Positions 1-7,694 of a stretch of 64,000 nucleotides of DNA are shown here, piece after piece (the first letter of the stretch is position 1; every line of letters starts with the position of its first letter). The notes below the pieces were generated by a model that ran no database searches, was not told the DNA's origin, and saw only the letters and a program-made list of their open reading frames with translations. The translations under genes were made by a program, and so were the position numbers. Source of the DNA: Methylobacterium sp. 77 (lineage in GTDB: Bacteria > Pseudomonadota > Alphaproteobacteria > Rhizobiales > Beijerinckiaceae); contig NZ_KB910516.1 of NCBI RefSeq assembly GCF_000372825.1, forward strand, positions 1,706,011-1,770,010, in the 5' to 3' direction.

Positions 1-183
1 CTCGCGGTACTGGTCCTGCCGCTGATGATCCCGACGCTGATCTTCGGCGTTTCGGCGACGGAGGCGGCCTCCGGCGGCACGGTGCCCTTCGCGACGCCCC
101 TGCTGATCCTGTCGGCTCTCAGCCTGATCGCTGCGGTGATCGGCACCTTCGCTGCGGCCGCGGCCCTGCGCTGGTCGGAATGA
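1..183 (+). CDS. ccmB: Heme exporter protein CcmB, C-terminal end (partial)
   Basis: The open frame runs in from the left edge and stops at 181-183. It encodes about 60 residues ending in a hydrophobic helix and ALRWSE. The motif LVLPLMIPTLIFG and the final membrane segment are typical of the last two helices of CcmB, the inner-membrane permease subunit of the CcmAB ATPase of cytochrome c maturation system I. The identity is supported by ccmC, ccmD and ccmG downstream on the same strand. The start lies outside the window. The following ccm gene is about 850 bp away, an unusually long gap for this operon, filled by an antisense gene and a regulator relic. Confidence 0.85.
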   Translation, partial: LAVLVLPLMIPTLIFGVSATEAASGGTVPFATPLLILSALSLIAAVIGTFAAAAALRWSE

Positions 184-795
184 TCAGCGCCCTTCGGCGA
201 CGGGGATGACGATCTCGTTGCGCCGCAGGAACGGGAGTGCGAAAGGCGGATCGTAGCTCAGCACGCTCGCCGGGCCCGTCGTCTCGCGGGCCATCTTCGC
301 CAGGACCTGCCGGAGAACCGCCTCGCGTTTTTCGCGCGCCCTGGCGTCGAGAGTGCCGGAGAAGCGGAGCGCCGCATAAGTCGAGGCGGGCAGCCGGGCG
401 ATCCGGACCTTCGGGTCGGTCGGGACCGGCGGACCGGCCGTCGCCACGGAGGCGGGCAGGAAGAAGCGCATGACGCGCAGATCGCCGCCTTGTTCCACCG
501 GCACGGTCATGGCGATCAAGGTGCCCTGTTCCACCGGCACCGTCATCGCGATGCGGCTGTCTCCGCCATTGGTGCCGGTGATGTACCGGAACAGCCTGCG
601 AAACGCTTCCGCATCGCCCGACCCCGCCATGTCGGTTTCCACCGCGACACGCGGTTCGTAGCGGCGGATCTCGACGTTGCGGGGCAAATGCTCCACCACC
701 TCGTAGCGCGGCTGCTCGTAGGTGGCACGGATGCCGACAACGGACAGGATCGATTCCGCAAAGGTCAGGGCGTAGTAGAGGGCTTTGTCGAGCAT
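184..795 (-). CDS. SOUL family heme-binding protein
   Basis: This is a 203-residue protein of the SOUL/HBP family, small proteins that bind heme or tetrapyrroles. It shows the family pattern YEVVEHLP.NVEIRRYEPRVAVET near residues 31-55, the IAMTVPV block, and the C-terminal YDPPFALPFLRRNEI signature. The N-terminal 25 residues are hydrophobic and may be a membrane anchor or uncleaved signal. The IAMTVPVEQG block occurs twice in a row (36-nt period, about 490-552), a doubling also seen in other SOUL proteins. It lies antisense between ccmB and ccmC and its stop abuts the ccmB stop. A role in heme handling beside the heme-export genes is attractive but inferred. Confidence 0.8.
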   Translation of the reverse strand: MLDKALYYALTFAESILSVVGIRATYEQPRYEVVEHLPRNVEIRRYEPRVAVETDMAGSGDAEAFRRLFRYITGTNGGDSRIAMTVPVEQGTLIAMTVPVEQGGDLRVMRFFLPASVATAGPPVPTDPKVRIARLPASTYAALRFSGTLDARAREKREAVLRQVLAKMARETTGPASVLSYDPPFALPFLRRNEIVIPVAEGR

Positions 796-804
796 GGCGC
801 CGCG

Positions 805-1017
805 TCAACGCCCCATCGGCGGCCCTGTTTCCAGGCCCTCCGCCAGACGCCGCCATTCCGTCGGCGGCAGACCGGTCCAGCCACGGAAAGCACGGGTGAA
901 ATGGGCGGCGTCGGCATAGCCGAGATCGAGGCCGATCCGCCAGGCGAGGACGTGCGCGAAGAAATGATCGACGCGGCCGGGGCTGCGCGTAACGCCCGCA
1001 TTGATGCTGCACCGCAC
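805..1017 (-). pseudogene. Relic of an AraC-family regulator (C-terminal helix-turn-helix only)
   Basis: The frame carries LGYADAAHFTRAFRGWTGLPPTEWRRL, the second helix-turn-helix and closing motif of AraC/XylS regulators. Only about 35 residues are recognisable. The preceding 25-30 residues do not resemble the first helix-turn-helix, and there is no sensor domain before ccmC begins at 1039 on the other strand. An intact AraC protein needs about 250-300 residues, so this is most likely a decayed remnant rather than a working gene. It is followed 9 bp downstream by the SOUL gene on the same strand, so the pair may have arrived together. Confidence 0.65.
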
Positions 1018-1038
1018 CCTGGGCTAGGTCCGCAGACC

Positions 1039-1815
1039 ATGTGGACTCGTCTCGCCCATCCCGGTCATTTTCTGCGCTGGACCGGCCCCGTGATGCCCTG
1101 GCTTGCCGGGCTCTCGGCCGCGCTCATCGCCGTCGGTCTGTACATGACGTGGTTCGTGGTGCCGCCCGATTACCAGCAGGGCGAGACCGTGCGGATCATG
1201 TACATCCACGTTCCGGCCGCCTGGCTCGGGGTGTTCTTCTACGGGTCGATGGCCCTTTCGGCGATCGGCACCCTGGTCTGGCGCCACCCCCTCGCGGACG
1301 TGGCGCAACGCGCCGCCGCGCCGATCGGGGCGGCCTTCACCCTGATCTGCCTCGTCACCGGCTCGCTTTGGGGCAAGCCGATGTGGGGCACCTACTGGGT
1401 CTGGGACGCGCGGCTGACCTCGATGCTGATCCTGTTCCTGATCTATTGCGGCATCATCGCCCTGTGGCGGACCATCGAGGACCCGAACCGGGCCGCCCGC
1501 GCCATCGCGATCCTGACACTGGTGGGCGCCGTGAACCTGCCGATCATCAAGTTCTCGGTGAATTGGTGGTCCACCCTGCATCAGCCGGCCTCGATCATGC
1601 GCATGGGAGGCTCCAGCATCGATCCCTCGATGCTCTATCCCCTTCTCGAGATGATCCTGGCCTTCACCCTGCTCGGAATCACGCTGCACCTCTACGCCAT
1701 GCGCACCGAGATCCTGCGCCGTCGCGTCAGGGCGCTCACCATCCGCGAGGCCGAGCGCCTGGATGCCGATCTCCGTCCTGCCCGGCCCCTCGGCCAGGCG
1801 ATCCAGGGTCTCTGA
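1039..1815 (+). CDS. ccmC: Cytochrome c maturation protein CcmC
   Basis: This 258-residue inner-membrane protein displays heme to CcmE in cytochrome c maturation system I. It has six predicted membrane helices. The tryptophan-rich heme-handling motif is clear: GKPMWGTYWVWDARLTS around residues 113-129. The periplasmic histidine contexts YIHVPAAW (about 54-61) and STLHQPASI (about 178-186) are present. The frame stays open upstream, but translation from the ATG at 1039 gives MWTRLAHPGHFLRW and a normal family length. ccmD follows 3 bp after the stop, so ccmC-ccmD-ccmG read as one unit. Confidence 0.93.
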   Translation: MWTRLAHPGHFLRWTGPVMPWLAGLSAALIAVGLYMTWFVVPPDYQQGETVRIMYIHVPAAWLGVFFYGSMALSAIGTLVWRHPLADVAQRAAAPIGAAFTLICLVTGSLWGKPMWGTYWVWDARLTSMLILFLIYCGIIALWRTIEDPNRAARAIAILTLVGAVNLPIIKFSVNWWSTLHQPASIMRMGGSSIDPSMLYPLLEMILAFTLLGITLHLYAMRTEILRRRVRALTIREAERLDADLRPARPLGQAIQGL

Positions 1816-1818
1816 ACG

Positions 1819-1974
1819 ATGATCGCGCTCGGGCCGCATGGCGGCTTCATCCTCGGCGCCTACGCCTTCACCGCCCTCGTGATCGGCGCCCTGATCTGGC
1901 GCTCGCTCATCGATCACCGGGCGCAGAAGCGCGCATTGGCGTCCCTCCAAGGCGATGCGGGAGGTGAGGCGTGA
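1819..1974 (+). CDS. ccmD: Heme exporter protein CcmD
   Basis: This is a 51-residue protein with one membrane helix (GGFILGAYAFTALVIGALIW, then a basic RSLIDHRAQKRAL tail), the normal shape of CcmD. CcmD is the small subunit that helps CcmABC release holo-CcmE. The ATG at 1819 lies three bases after the ccmC stop. The stop overlaps the ccmG start in a GTGA, indicating translational coupling. Sequence conservation in CcmD is low, so the assignment rests on size, topology and position between ccmC and ccmG. Confidence 0.88.
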   Translation: MIALGPHGGFILGAYAFTALVIGALIWRSLIDHRAQKRALASLQGDAGGEA

Positions 1975-2573
1975 GCACGACCTCGTCACCGGCGCCGGTG
2001 CGCCGTTCGCTCCTCGTCATCGCGCCGCTGCTGATCTTCGCAGTCCTCGCCCTCGTCTTCTTCATCCGCCTCCGCTCCGGTGCCGACCCGTCTGCCATCC
2101 CCTCGGCGCTGATCGGCCGTCCGGTGCCGGCCTTCGCGCTTGAGCCTCTCCCCAACCTCCTCGGCGGCGAGGGGCAGGCGATTCCCGGCCTGTCGAGCGC
2201 GGATCTCAAGGGCCGCGTGACGGTGGTCAATTTCTGGGCTTCGTGGTGCGCGCCGTGCCAGATCGAGCATCCGCAACTGATGCGGCTGGCGCGTGAGCCG
2301 GGAGTGAACCTCGTCGGCATCGACTACAAGGACGCGCCGGAGAACGGCCGCCGCTTCCTGTCGCGCAGCGGGGTCCCGTTTCAGGCGGTAGGCATGGATT
2401 CGACCGGTCGTACGGGCATCGATTTCGGCGTCTACGGCGTGCCGGAAACCTTCATCATCGGCCCTGACGGCGTGATCCGCGACAAGCTCGTGGGCATCGT
2501 CACGCCCGAGAACTACTCCGCCGTGCTTCAAAAGATCCGCGCGGCCGGGACGGTGGCCGCTGCCACCCCCTGA
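1971..2573 (+). CDS. ccmG: Thiol:disulfide interchange protein CcmG/DsbE
   Basis: This 200-residue protein has one N-terminal membrane helix (about residues 13-33) and a periplasmic thioredoxin fold. The active site is WCAPC at about residues 92-96, in the context VVNFWASWCAPC. The cis-proline segment YGVPETF and the terminal GPDGVI strand of the CcmG/DsbE family are present. It reduces apocytochrome c thiols before heme attachment. The GTG start overlaps the ccmD stop. It is the last ccm gene here; ccmE, ccmF and ccmH are not in the window. Confidence 0.92.
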   Translation: MSTTSSPAPVRRSLLVIAPLLIFAVLALVFFIRLRSGADPSAIPSALIGRPVPAFALEPLPNLLGGEGQAIPGLSSADLKGRVTVVNFWASWCAPCQIEHPQLMRLAREPGVNLVGIDYKDAPENGRRFLSRSGVPFQAVGMDSTGRTGIDFGVYGVPETFIIGPDGVIRDKLVGIVTPENYSAVLQKIRAAGTVAAATP

Positions 2574-2890
2574 ACGTTTCGCTCGAACGACTCTCGTCCA
2601 TCCTCTCCGCTCCTGCGCTGTGGCTGGCGCCGATGTCAGAAATCTGCCGCTTGCAGAATTCGGAAGAACTGCATTTTTTCATCTCAATACAGCGCGTCCA
2701 TAAGAATAGGCGCGGAACTTGTCGATTTACATTTTATCTCGGAATATAATGTACGGTACCGTACTTAGATGTTCTAATGCGTAGTATTCACAAGTCTATA
2801 CCGTTGTGTCATACGGCCATCCACCCTGAGGGCTGACCCAGGGCTGTTGACAAGGCTTGGTGTGCTCTTCCCCAAGGACTCGGCGGAGCC
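2574..2890. other. Intergenic region between ccmG and a Crp/Fnr regulator
   Basis: This 317-bp spacer is clearly more AT-rich than its surroundings. It contains the hexamer TATAAT at 2745-2750, but no TTGACA-like hexamer at 16-18 bp spacing, so the promoter assignment is weak. A perfect 14-bp palindrome follows immediately and is listed separately. No convincing gene is seen. The base composition and palindrome suggest the control region of the downstream regulator. Confidence 0.5.
2751..2764. promoter_or_regulatory. 14-bp perfect palindrome, candidate operator
   Basis: GTACGGTACCGTAC is a perfect dyad placed one base after a TATAAT hexamer and 127 bp upstream of the Crp/Fnr-type regulator start. 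It does not match the classic Fnr (TTGAT-N4-ATCAA) or Crp (TGTGA-N6-TCACA) half-sites. The position over a putative transcription start would suit a repressor, but this is inference. Confidence 0.4.
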
Positions 2891-3601
2891 GTGACGTCTC
2901 CCCTATTGCAAAGTGAGTTACGCAACAGACTTCTCGGTGGTCTCTCGGCCTCGGAATTCGCGCGTTTGCAGCCTCACCTGAACCGAGTCTCCCTGGAGCG
3001 CGGGGTCGTGCTGGAAAAGCCCGATTGGCCCATCGCCACGGTCTACTTCCCGGAGCCTGGCGTGATCTCCGTGGTTGCCCGGACGCTGGGTGGGACCCAG
3101 GCGGAGGCCGGCATCGTTGGCCCCGAAGGCATGACCGGTCTCGCGATCCTGCACGGTCTCGACCGCTCGCCGAACACTTCCCTGATCCAGATGGCTTGCC
3201 GAGCCATCGCCATCGATGCCAGGCGTTTTCGGACCCTGATCGAGGAGAGCCGACCGCTTCACGACCACCTCCTGCGCTATGCTCAGGTCTTCGCGGTCCA
3301 ATTGGCGCAGGCCAGCCTCTGCAACGGGCGATTCACCATCGAGCAGCGCCTCGCCCGCTGGCTCCTGATGTGTCACGACAGGGCAGACCGAGAAGATCTT
3401 CCCCTCACGCACGAGTTGCTGTCGCTGATGCTCGGCGTCCGCCGGGCCGGCGTGACCACGGCCTTGAGGTCGATGGAGGCGCTGGGAGCCGTGAAGACCC
3501 GTCGGGGCGGCATCAACCTGCGTGATCGCGAGGTCCTGAAGCGCGCCGCGGGTGAAGCCTACGGTGTGCCGGAGGCGGAGTACGAGAGGGTCCTCGGATA
3601 G
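2891..3601 (+). CDS. Crp/Fnr-family transcriptional regulator
   Basis: This 236-residue protein has an N-terminal cyclic-nucleotide-binding-like beta-roll (about residues 15-130), a dimerisation helix (about 130-165), and a winged helix-turn-helix (about 175-215, LTHELLSLMLGVRRAGVTTALRSMEALGAVKTRRGGI). No N-terminal or central cysteine cluster typical of Fnr is present, so it is not an iron-sulfur oxygen sensor. The cNMP-contact arginine pattern is also not obvious. Similar proteins are common in Methylobacterium and Bradyrhizobium in many copies. The start is a GTG with GGCGGAG just upstream. The ligand and targets cannot be told from the sequence. Confidence 0.85.
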   Translation: MTSPLLQSELRNRLLGGLSASEFARLQPHLNRVSLERGVVLEKPDWPIATVYFPEPGVISVVARTLGGTQAEAGIVGPEGMTGLAILHGLDRSPNTSLIQMACRAIAIDARRFRTLIEESRPLHDHLLRYAQVFAVQLAQASLCNGRFTIEQRLARWLLMCHDRADREDLPLTHELLSLMLGVRRAGVTTALRSMEALGAVKTRRGGINLRDREVLKRAAGEAYGVPEAEYERVLG

Positions 3602-3670
3602 AGGCGGGTTCTGAACATCAGGCGGAAAAGCGAAAACCGGCTCTCCGCCTCATGTAATCGCGCCGATCCT

Positions 3671-4294
3671 CTACGGCTCGGATTTGGACTCTGCCTTGCG
3701 GTCGTGCCGCATGAGAAGCGGTGTCTGCGAGAGCGCGAACAGGATGGTGAGGGGCATGATCCCGACCACCTTGAAGTTCGCCCAGAACGCATAGGTCTGC
3801 GTCCGCCAGATCACCTCGTTAAGGGCAGCCAGGGCGAGAAAGAACAGCCCCCAGCGGAAAGTCAGCTTGCGCCAGCCCTCCTCGGTCAGGTCGAAGACCG
3901 AATCCAGTACGACGGATAGCAGCGACTTCCCGAACAGCAGGCCGCCGAGGAGGATGGTGCCGAACAGGGCGTTCACGATCGTCGGCTTGATCACGAAGAA
4001 CGTCTTGTCGTGCAACGCCAGCGCCATGCCGCCGAAGACGAGGACGACAATGCCGGAGACCAGCGGCATGATCGGCAGACGGCGCAGCAGGGCGAAGTGG
4101 ATGGCGAGAGCCACCACCGTCGCAACCACGAACACGCCGATGGCGGTGAAGGTGGTGGCATCCTCGCTCAGGCCGAACCGGGCTCCGAAGGCATTGAGGA
4201 GAAAGAACACGACCAGCGGTCCCATTTCCAGGACGAGCTTCGGCATCGGGTCGAGATGGCGACGCGGCGGCACGGATTCGATGGGCAGGGTCAT
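3671..4294 (-). CDS. yciB: Inner-membrane septation protein A (YciB/IspZ family)
   Basis: This 207-residue polytopic membrane protein has about five or six helices. Family features include the early PKLVLEMGPLVVFFLLNAFGARF and the later WRKLTFRWGLFFLALAALNEVIWRT.....WANFKVVGIMPLT block. YciB affects cell-envelope synthesis and septation in enterobacteria and Shigella. It is transcribed in the same direction as ftsY, about 140 bp after ftsY ends, a pairing common in alphaproteobacteria. A second possible start (MPKLVLEMG, 4246) would remove 16 residues that precede the conserved part. Confidence 0.88.
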   Translation of the reverse strand: MTLPIESVPPRRHLDPMPKLVLEMGPLVVFFLLNAFGARFGLSEDATTFTAIGVFVVATVVALAIHFALLRRLPIMPLVSGIVVLVFGGMALALHDKTFFVIKPTIVNALFGTILLGGLLFGKSLLSVVLDSVFDLTEEGWRKLTFRWGLFFLALAALNEVIWRTQTYAFWANFKVVGIMPLTILFALSQTPLLMRHDRKAESKSEP

Positions 4295-4432
4295 GATCGG
4301 TGAACGGCTCGTGCTGCGATACGACCGGAGACGAGGTGACCGCCGGGCGGGAGGCCGGATGTAGGACAGTCGCCCCGGCTTTCCTAGCGCGCGAGGCGCT
4401 TGCGCACATTTCCAGCGGCCGTGCGTATTCTC

Positions 4433-5815
4433 CTATTCCTCTTCCAGCCCCGCGATCGCCCGCGCGAAATCCCTCGCGGCGAAGGGCTCCAGATCCTCGA
4501 CGCCCTCGCCGACGCCGATGAAGTGGACCGGCAGGCCGAACTTGGCTGCCAGGGCCACGAGGATGCCGCCCCGCGCAGTGCCGTCGAGCTTGGTCATGAC
4601 GAGGCCGGTGACGTTGGCCGCCTTCGAGAATAGCTCGACCTGGCTCAGCGCGTTCTGGCCCACGGTGGCGTCGAGGACGAGGAGCACGGCATGGGGCGCC
4701 TCAGCGTCGATCTTGCGGATGACGCGCAGGATCTTTTCCAGTTCGGCCATCAGCCCGGCCTTGTTCTGGAGCCGGCCCGCTGTGTCGATGAGGAGGACGT
4801 CGGTGCCCTCGGTTCTGGCCCGCTGGAACGCCTCGAAGGCGAGGCCGGCGGCATCCGCCCCCTGCGCTCCCGCCACCACCGGCACCCCGGTGCGCGTGCC
4901 CCAGACTTTGAGCTGCTCGATCGCCGCGGCGCGGAACGTGTCTCCCGCAGCCAGCATCAGGCTGTGCCCTTCCCCCTTGAGCTTCAGGGCGAGCTTGCCG
5001 ATGGTCGTGGTCTTGCCGGCACCGTTGACGCCGATCATCAGGATCACGAACGGCTTCTTCGTCGTGTCGATGGTCAGCGGGATCGCTACGGGAGTCAGCG
5101 CCCGTTCCACCTCGGCGGCGAGGATGGCGCGAACTTCGTCCGGTGAAATTCCCTTCTCATAGCGGCCCTTACCGACGGCTTCCGAGATCCGCATGGCGGT
5201 ATCGATGCCGAAATCGGCCTGGATCAGAGCGTCTTCCAGCTCCTCCAGCGTGTCCGCGTCGAGCTTGCGCTTGGTGAACAGGCCGGTGACCCGCTCGGAC
5301 AAAGCGGAGGAGGTCCGCTTCATGCCTCCGGTGAGGCGGCTCCACCAGCCGCGCTTCTCGGCCTCCGGCTCGACCACGGGCTCCGGCGCGGCGACGGATA
5401 CCAGCTTGGGTGAGAAGGCGACGGTGGTGGTGTCGGCCTCCTCGGCCCCGCGTGCCGGATCGTCCCCGGCGGTCCCGGCGGGCGGCCGTTCGTCTGCGCC
5501 CTCGATCGGCTGAAGGTCGGCACCTTCGATCTCGTCGGGCGTCGCGTTCTTTTCCGGATCGTCGGCGGCCGGCTCACTCGGGGGGAGCGGGATGGACGCC
5601 AGGTCGTCCGCGCCGCTGGCGAAGTCGGGCTGGCCTTCCGATGCCGAGGCGGGGGACATCACCGCGGGCGCCGGTTCAGCCTTCCGCTCGGGCTCGGAGG
5701 CCGGTTCCGGCTTCGGGTCGGGCGGCTGGACCGGTACCGGCTTCGGCGGCCAGGATTCGTCCTGCTTCCCGAACATCCGCCGCAGCAGCCAACCCGGCCT
5801 CTTGTCTTCGCTCAT
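4433..5815 (-). CDS. ftsY: Signal recognition particle receptor FtsY
   Basis: This 460-residue SRP receptor GTPase docks the ribosome-SRP complex at the inner membrane. The first 140 or so residues are a low-complexity acidic and proline-rich A domain, followed by the NG domain. GTPase motifs are intact: GVNGAGKTTTIGKLALK (P-loop), LLIDTAGRLQNKAGLM (G3), TKLDGTARGG (G4) and the closing GVGEGVEDLEPF. The ATG at 5815 is preferred over an in-frame GTG two codons upstream because AGGGAG lies at better spacing. It is expressed ahead of yciB. Targeting partners Ffh and 4.5S RNA are not in the window. Confidence 0.96.
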   Translation of the reverse strand: MSEDKRPGWLLRRMFGKQDESWPPKPVPVQPPDPKPEPASEPERKAEPAPAVMSPASASEGQPDFASGADDLASIPLPPSEPAADDPEKNATPDEIEGADLQPIEGADERPPAGTAGDDPARGAEEADTTTVAFSPKLVSVAAPEPVVEPEAEKRGWWSRLTGGMKRTSSALSERVTGLFTKRKLDADTLEELEDALIQADFGIDTAMRISEAVGKGRYEKGISPDEVRAILAAEVERALTPVAIPLTIDTTKKPFVILMIGVNGAGKTTTIGKLALKLKGEGHSLMLAAGDTFRAAAIEQLKVWGTRTGVPVVAGAQGADAAGLAFEAFQRARTEGTDVLLIDTAGRLQNKAGLMAELEKILRVIRKIDAEAPHAVLLVLDATVGQNALSQVELFSKAANVTGLVMTKLDGTARGGILVALAAKFGLPVHFIGVGEGVEDLEPFAARDFARAIAGLEEE

Positions 5816-5856
5816 TCCCACTTGCTCCCTCGACCCCGCATCAGTAGCGCAGGGCG

Positions 5857-6582
5857 ATGCCTTCAGCCGATGCCCCAGTGGATCACCCCGTAGCAGACAT
5901 AGGCGCGCGCCTCCTCTACCGCGATGCCCTGGTCCTCGTCATCGACAAGCCGGCAGGGCTGCCCGTCCATCCCGGCCCGAAGGGCGGGGAGACACTGACC
6001 GATCATCTCGACGCCCTGCGCTTCGGCCTGCCGCGCCGCCCGGAAGCGGCTCACCGGCTCGACCGTGACACGTCGGGCTGCCTCGCTCTGGGGCGCCATG
6101 CCAAGGCTCTGGCGCGCCTCAACAAGCTGTTCGCCGCGAGCGGCACGGTGGGAAAGACCTATTGGGCCATCGTCGAGGGCGGCCCAGACGAGGACGAGGG
6201 CCGCATCGACCTGCCGCTCGCCCGCCGCTCGGACGACCCGCGCTCGTGGTGGATGAAAACGGACCCTGCCGGAGACCCATCGCTGACAACCTGGCGCGTT
6301 CTCGGCCGCTCGCCGGACCGGCACCTGTCCTGGCTCGCCCTCAGCCCGGTGACCGGCCGTACGCATCAGTTGCGCGTCCATTGCTCGGCGATGGGCTGGC
6401 CCATCCTCGGCGACACGATCTACGGCACCGCCCCGCGCTCGGGCGGGCCGGGACTGCATCTCCACGCCCGGGCGCTCACCCTGCCGCTCTATCCGAAGAA
6501 GCCGCCCATTCTCGTCGAGGCACCGGCACCGGCACACATGCGTGGGCGGATGAACTTGTGCGGGCTCGAGCGCGACGGGTGA
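5857..6582 (+). CDS. RluA-family pseudouridine synthase
   Basis: This 241-residue protein has the RluA-family catalytic motif HRLDRDTSG (about residues 68-76), which holds the nucleophilic aspartate, and the downstream SPVTGRTHQLRVH motif. There is no N-terminal S4 RNA-binding domain, as in the short RluA/RluC-like enzymes such as TruC or RluA itself. It isomerises uridines in rRNA or tRNA, but the target site cannot be deduced. It is divergent from ftsY, with 41 bp between the two starts, so the two genes share a very short promoter region. Confidence 0.88.
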   Translation: MPSADAPVDHPVADIGARLLYRDALVLVIDKPAGLPVHPGPKGGETLTDHLDALRFGLPRRPEAAHRLDRDTSGCLALGRHAKALARLNKLFAASGTVGKTYWAIVEGGPDEDEGRIDLPLARRSDDPRSWWMKTDPAGDPSLTTWRVLGRSPDRHLSWLALSPVTGRTHQLRVHCSAMGWPILGDTIYGTAPRSGGPGLHLHARALTLPLYPKKPPILVEAPAPAHMRGRMNLCGLERDG

Positions 6583-6832
6583 GGCGACGGCCTCTCCCTC
6601 CTGGAGAGGAAAACGTCGCACTGGCGACCTGTGGCAATGCATCAGCTGCGACGGGGGTAAGGTTCGGCGCTCGGCCAGCGACCATGTCTCCCGCATCCGG
6701 CATTGCACCGATCCGGCGGGGCGGCCTATGCTGTCTCCCTACCGAGGTGACGGCCCATGAACCCATAAGGCGACACACCGTTTTGCCGCGGACGGATGTC
6801 CGCGACCGGTCCAGCACGCTCTCGGGTTCTCC
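6583..6832. other. Intergenic spacer upstream of the SDR gene
   Basis: This 250-bp non-coding spacer separates two genes on the + strand. Its only clear structure is a perfect stem CGCGGAC-GGAT-GTCCGCG at 6787-6804, about 28 bp before the SDR start. That position would place a hairpin in the 5' leader or an operator over the start region. No small gene is supported. Confidence 0.45.
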
Positions 6833-7612
6833 ATGACAAGATTAGCCGGCAAAATCTGCGTCGTCACGGGCGCGGCACGCGGCATCGGCCGCGCCATCGC
6901 CGAAGCGTTCCAGGCGGAGGGCGCCGTTGTCATCGCCACCGATGCGGCCGAGGCAGCCCTCACCTCCGCTTCGGCCGAGATCGGCTGCCGGTCCGTCAGG
7001 CTCGATGTATCCAGCGAGGAAGACTGGGACGCGCTGGCCCGAACCGTTCCGGTCGTCGACATTGTGGTGAACAATGCCGGGGTGACCGGTTTCGAGGCGG
7101 GCCATCGTCCCCACGATCCCGAAAACGCGAGCCTGGAGGATTGGCGGGCGGTCCACCGGGTCAATCTCGACGGCACTTTCCTCGGTTGCCGCTATGCGAT
7201 CCGCGCGATGAAAACGCGCGGATCGGGCTCCATCGTCAACATCTCGTCGCGCTCCGGTCAGGTGGGCATCCCTTTGGCGGCGGCCTATGCCTCGTCGAAG
7301 GCCGCCATTCGCAACCACACCAAGACCGTCGCGCTGTATTGCGCGCAGCAGGGCTGGGCCATCCGCTGCAATTCGATCCACCCCGCCGCGATCCTGACAC
7401 CGATGTGGGAGCCGATGCTGGGCCACGGTGCAGACCGGCAGGCGCGGATGTCCGCAATCGTGGCCGATACGCCCCTCAAGCGGTTCGGACGCCCCGAGGA
7501 GGTCGCAGCCCTGGCAGTCATGCTTGCATCCGATGAAGCGGCTTACGTGACGGGCGCGGAATTCACTATCGACGGCGGCCTTCTCGCCGGTTCCGCCGCC
7601 TCGCCCGGATAG
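6833..7612 (+). CDS. Short-chain dehydrogenase/reductase (classical SDR)
   Basis: This 259-residue NAD(P)-dependent oxidoreductase shows the Rossmann glycine motif TGAARGIG near residues 12-19, the NNAG motif near residue 80, and the catalytic S-(x)n-YASSK triad (NISSRSG.........YASSKAA). The C-terminal [14 protein letters not shown] pattern is typical of classical SDRs of the FabG/cyclopentanol-dehydrogenase type. The insert [32 protein letters not shown] fits the 3-alpha/20-beta-hydroxysteroid or cyclopentanol dehydrogenase-like branch. The substrate is not predictable. It stands alone, with mtaB convergent downstream. Confidence 0.85.
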   Translation: MTRLAGKICVVTGAARGIGRAIAEAFQAEGAVVIATDAAEAALTSASAEIGCRSVRLDVSSEEDWDALARTVPVVDIVVNNAGVTGFEAGHRPHDPENASLEDWRAVHRVNLDGTFLGCRYAIRAMKTRGSGSIVNISSRSGQVGIPLAAAYASSKAAIRNHTKTVALYCAQQGWAIRCNSIHPAAILTPMWEPMLGHGADRQARMSAIVADTPLKRFGRPEEVAALAVMLASDEAAYVTGAEFTIDGGLLAGSAASPG

Positions 7613-7694
7613 GAGAGGCCGCCCATGGGCCGGGTGGTCGATGCGCGTGGAGCACGTCCCGTCATGGTCTCGCCCGTCCCATATGGAGGGCTCC

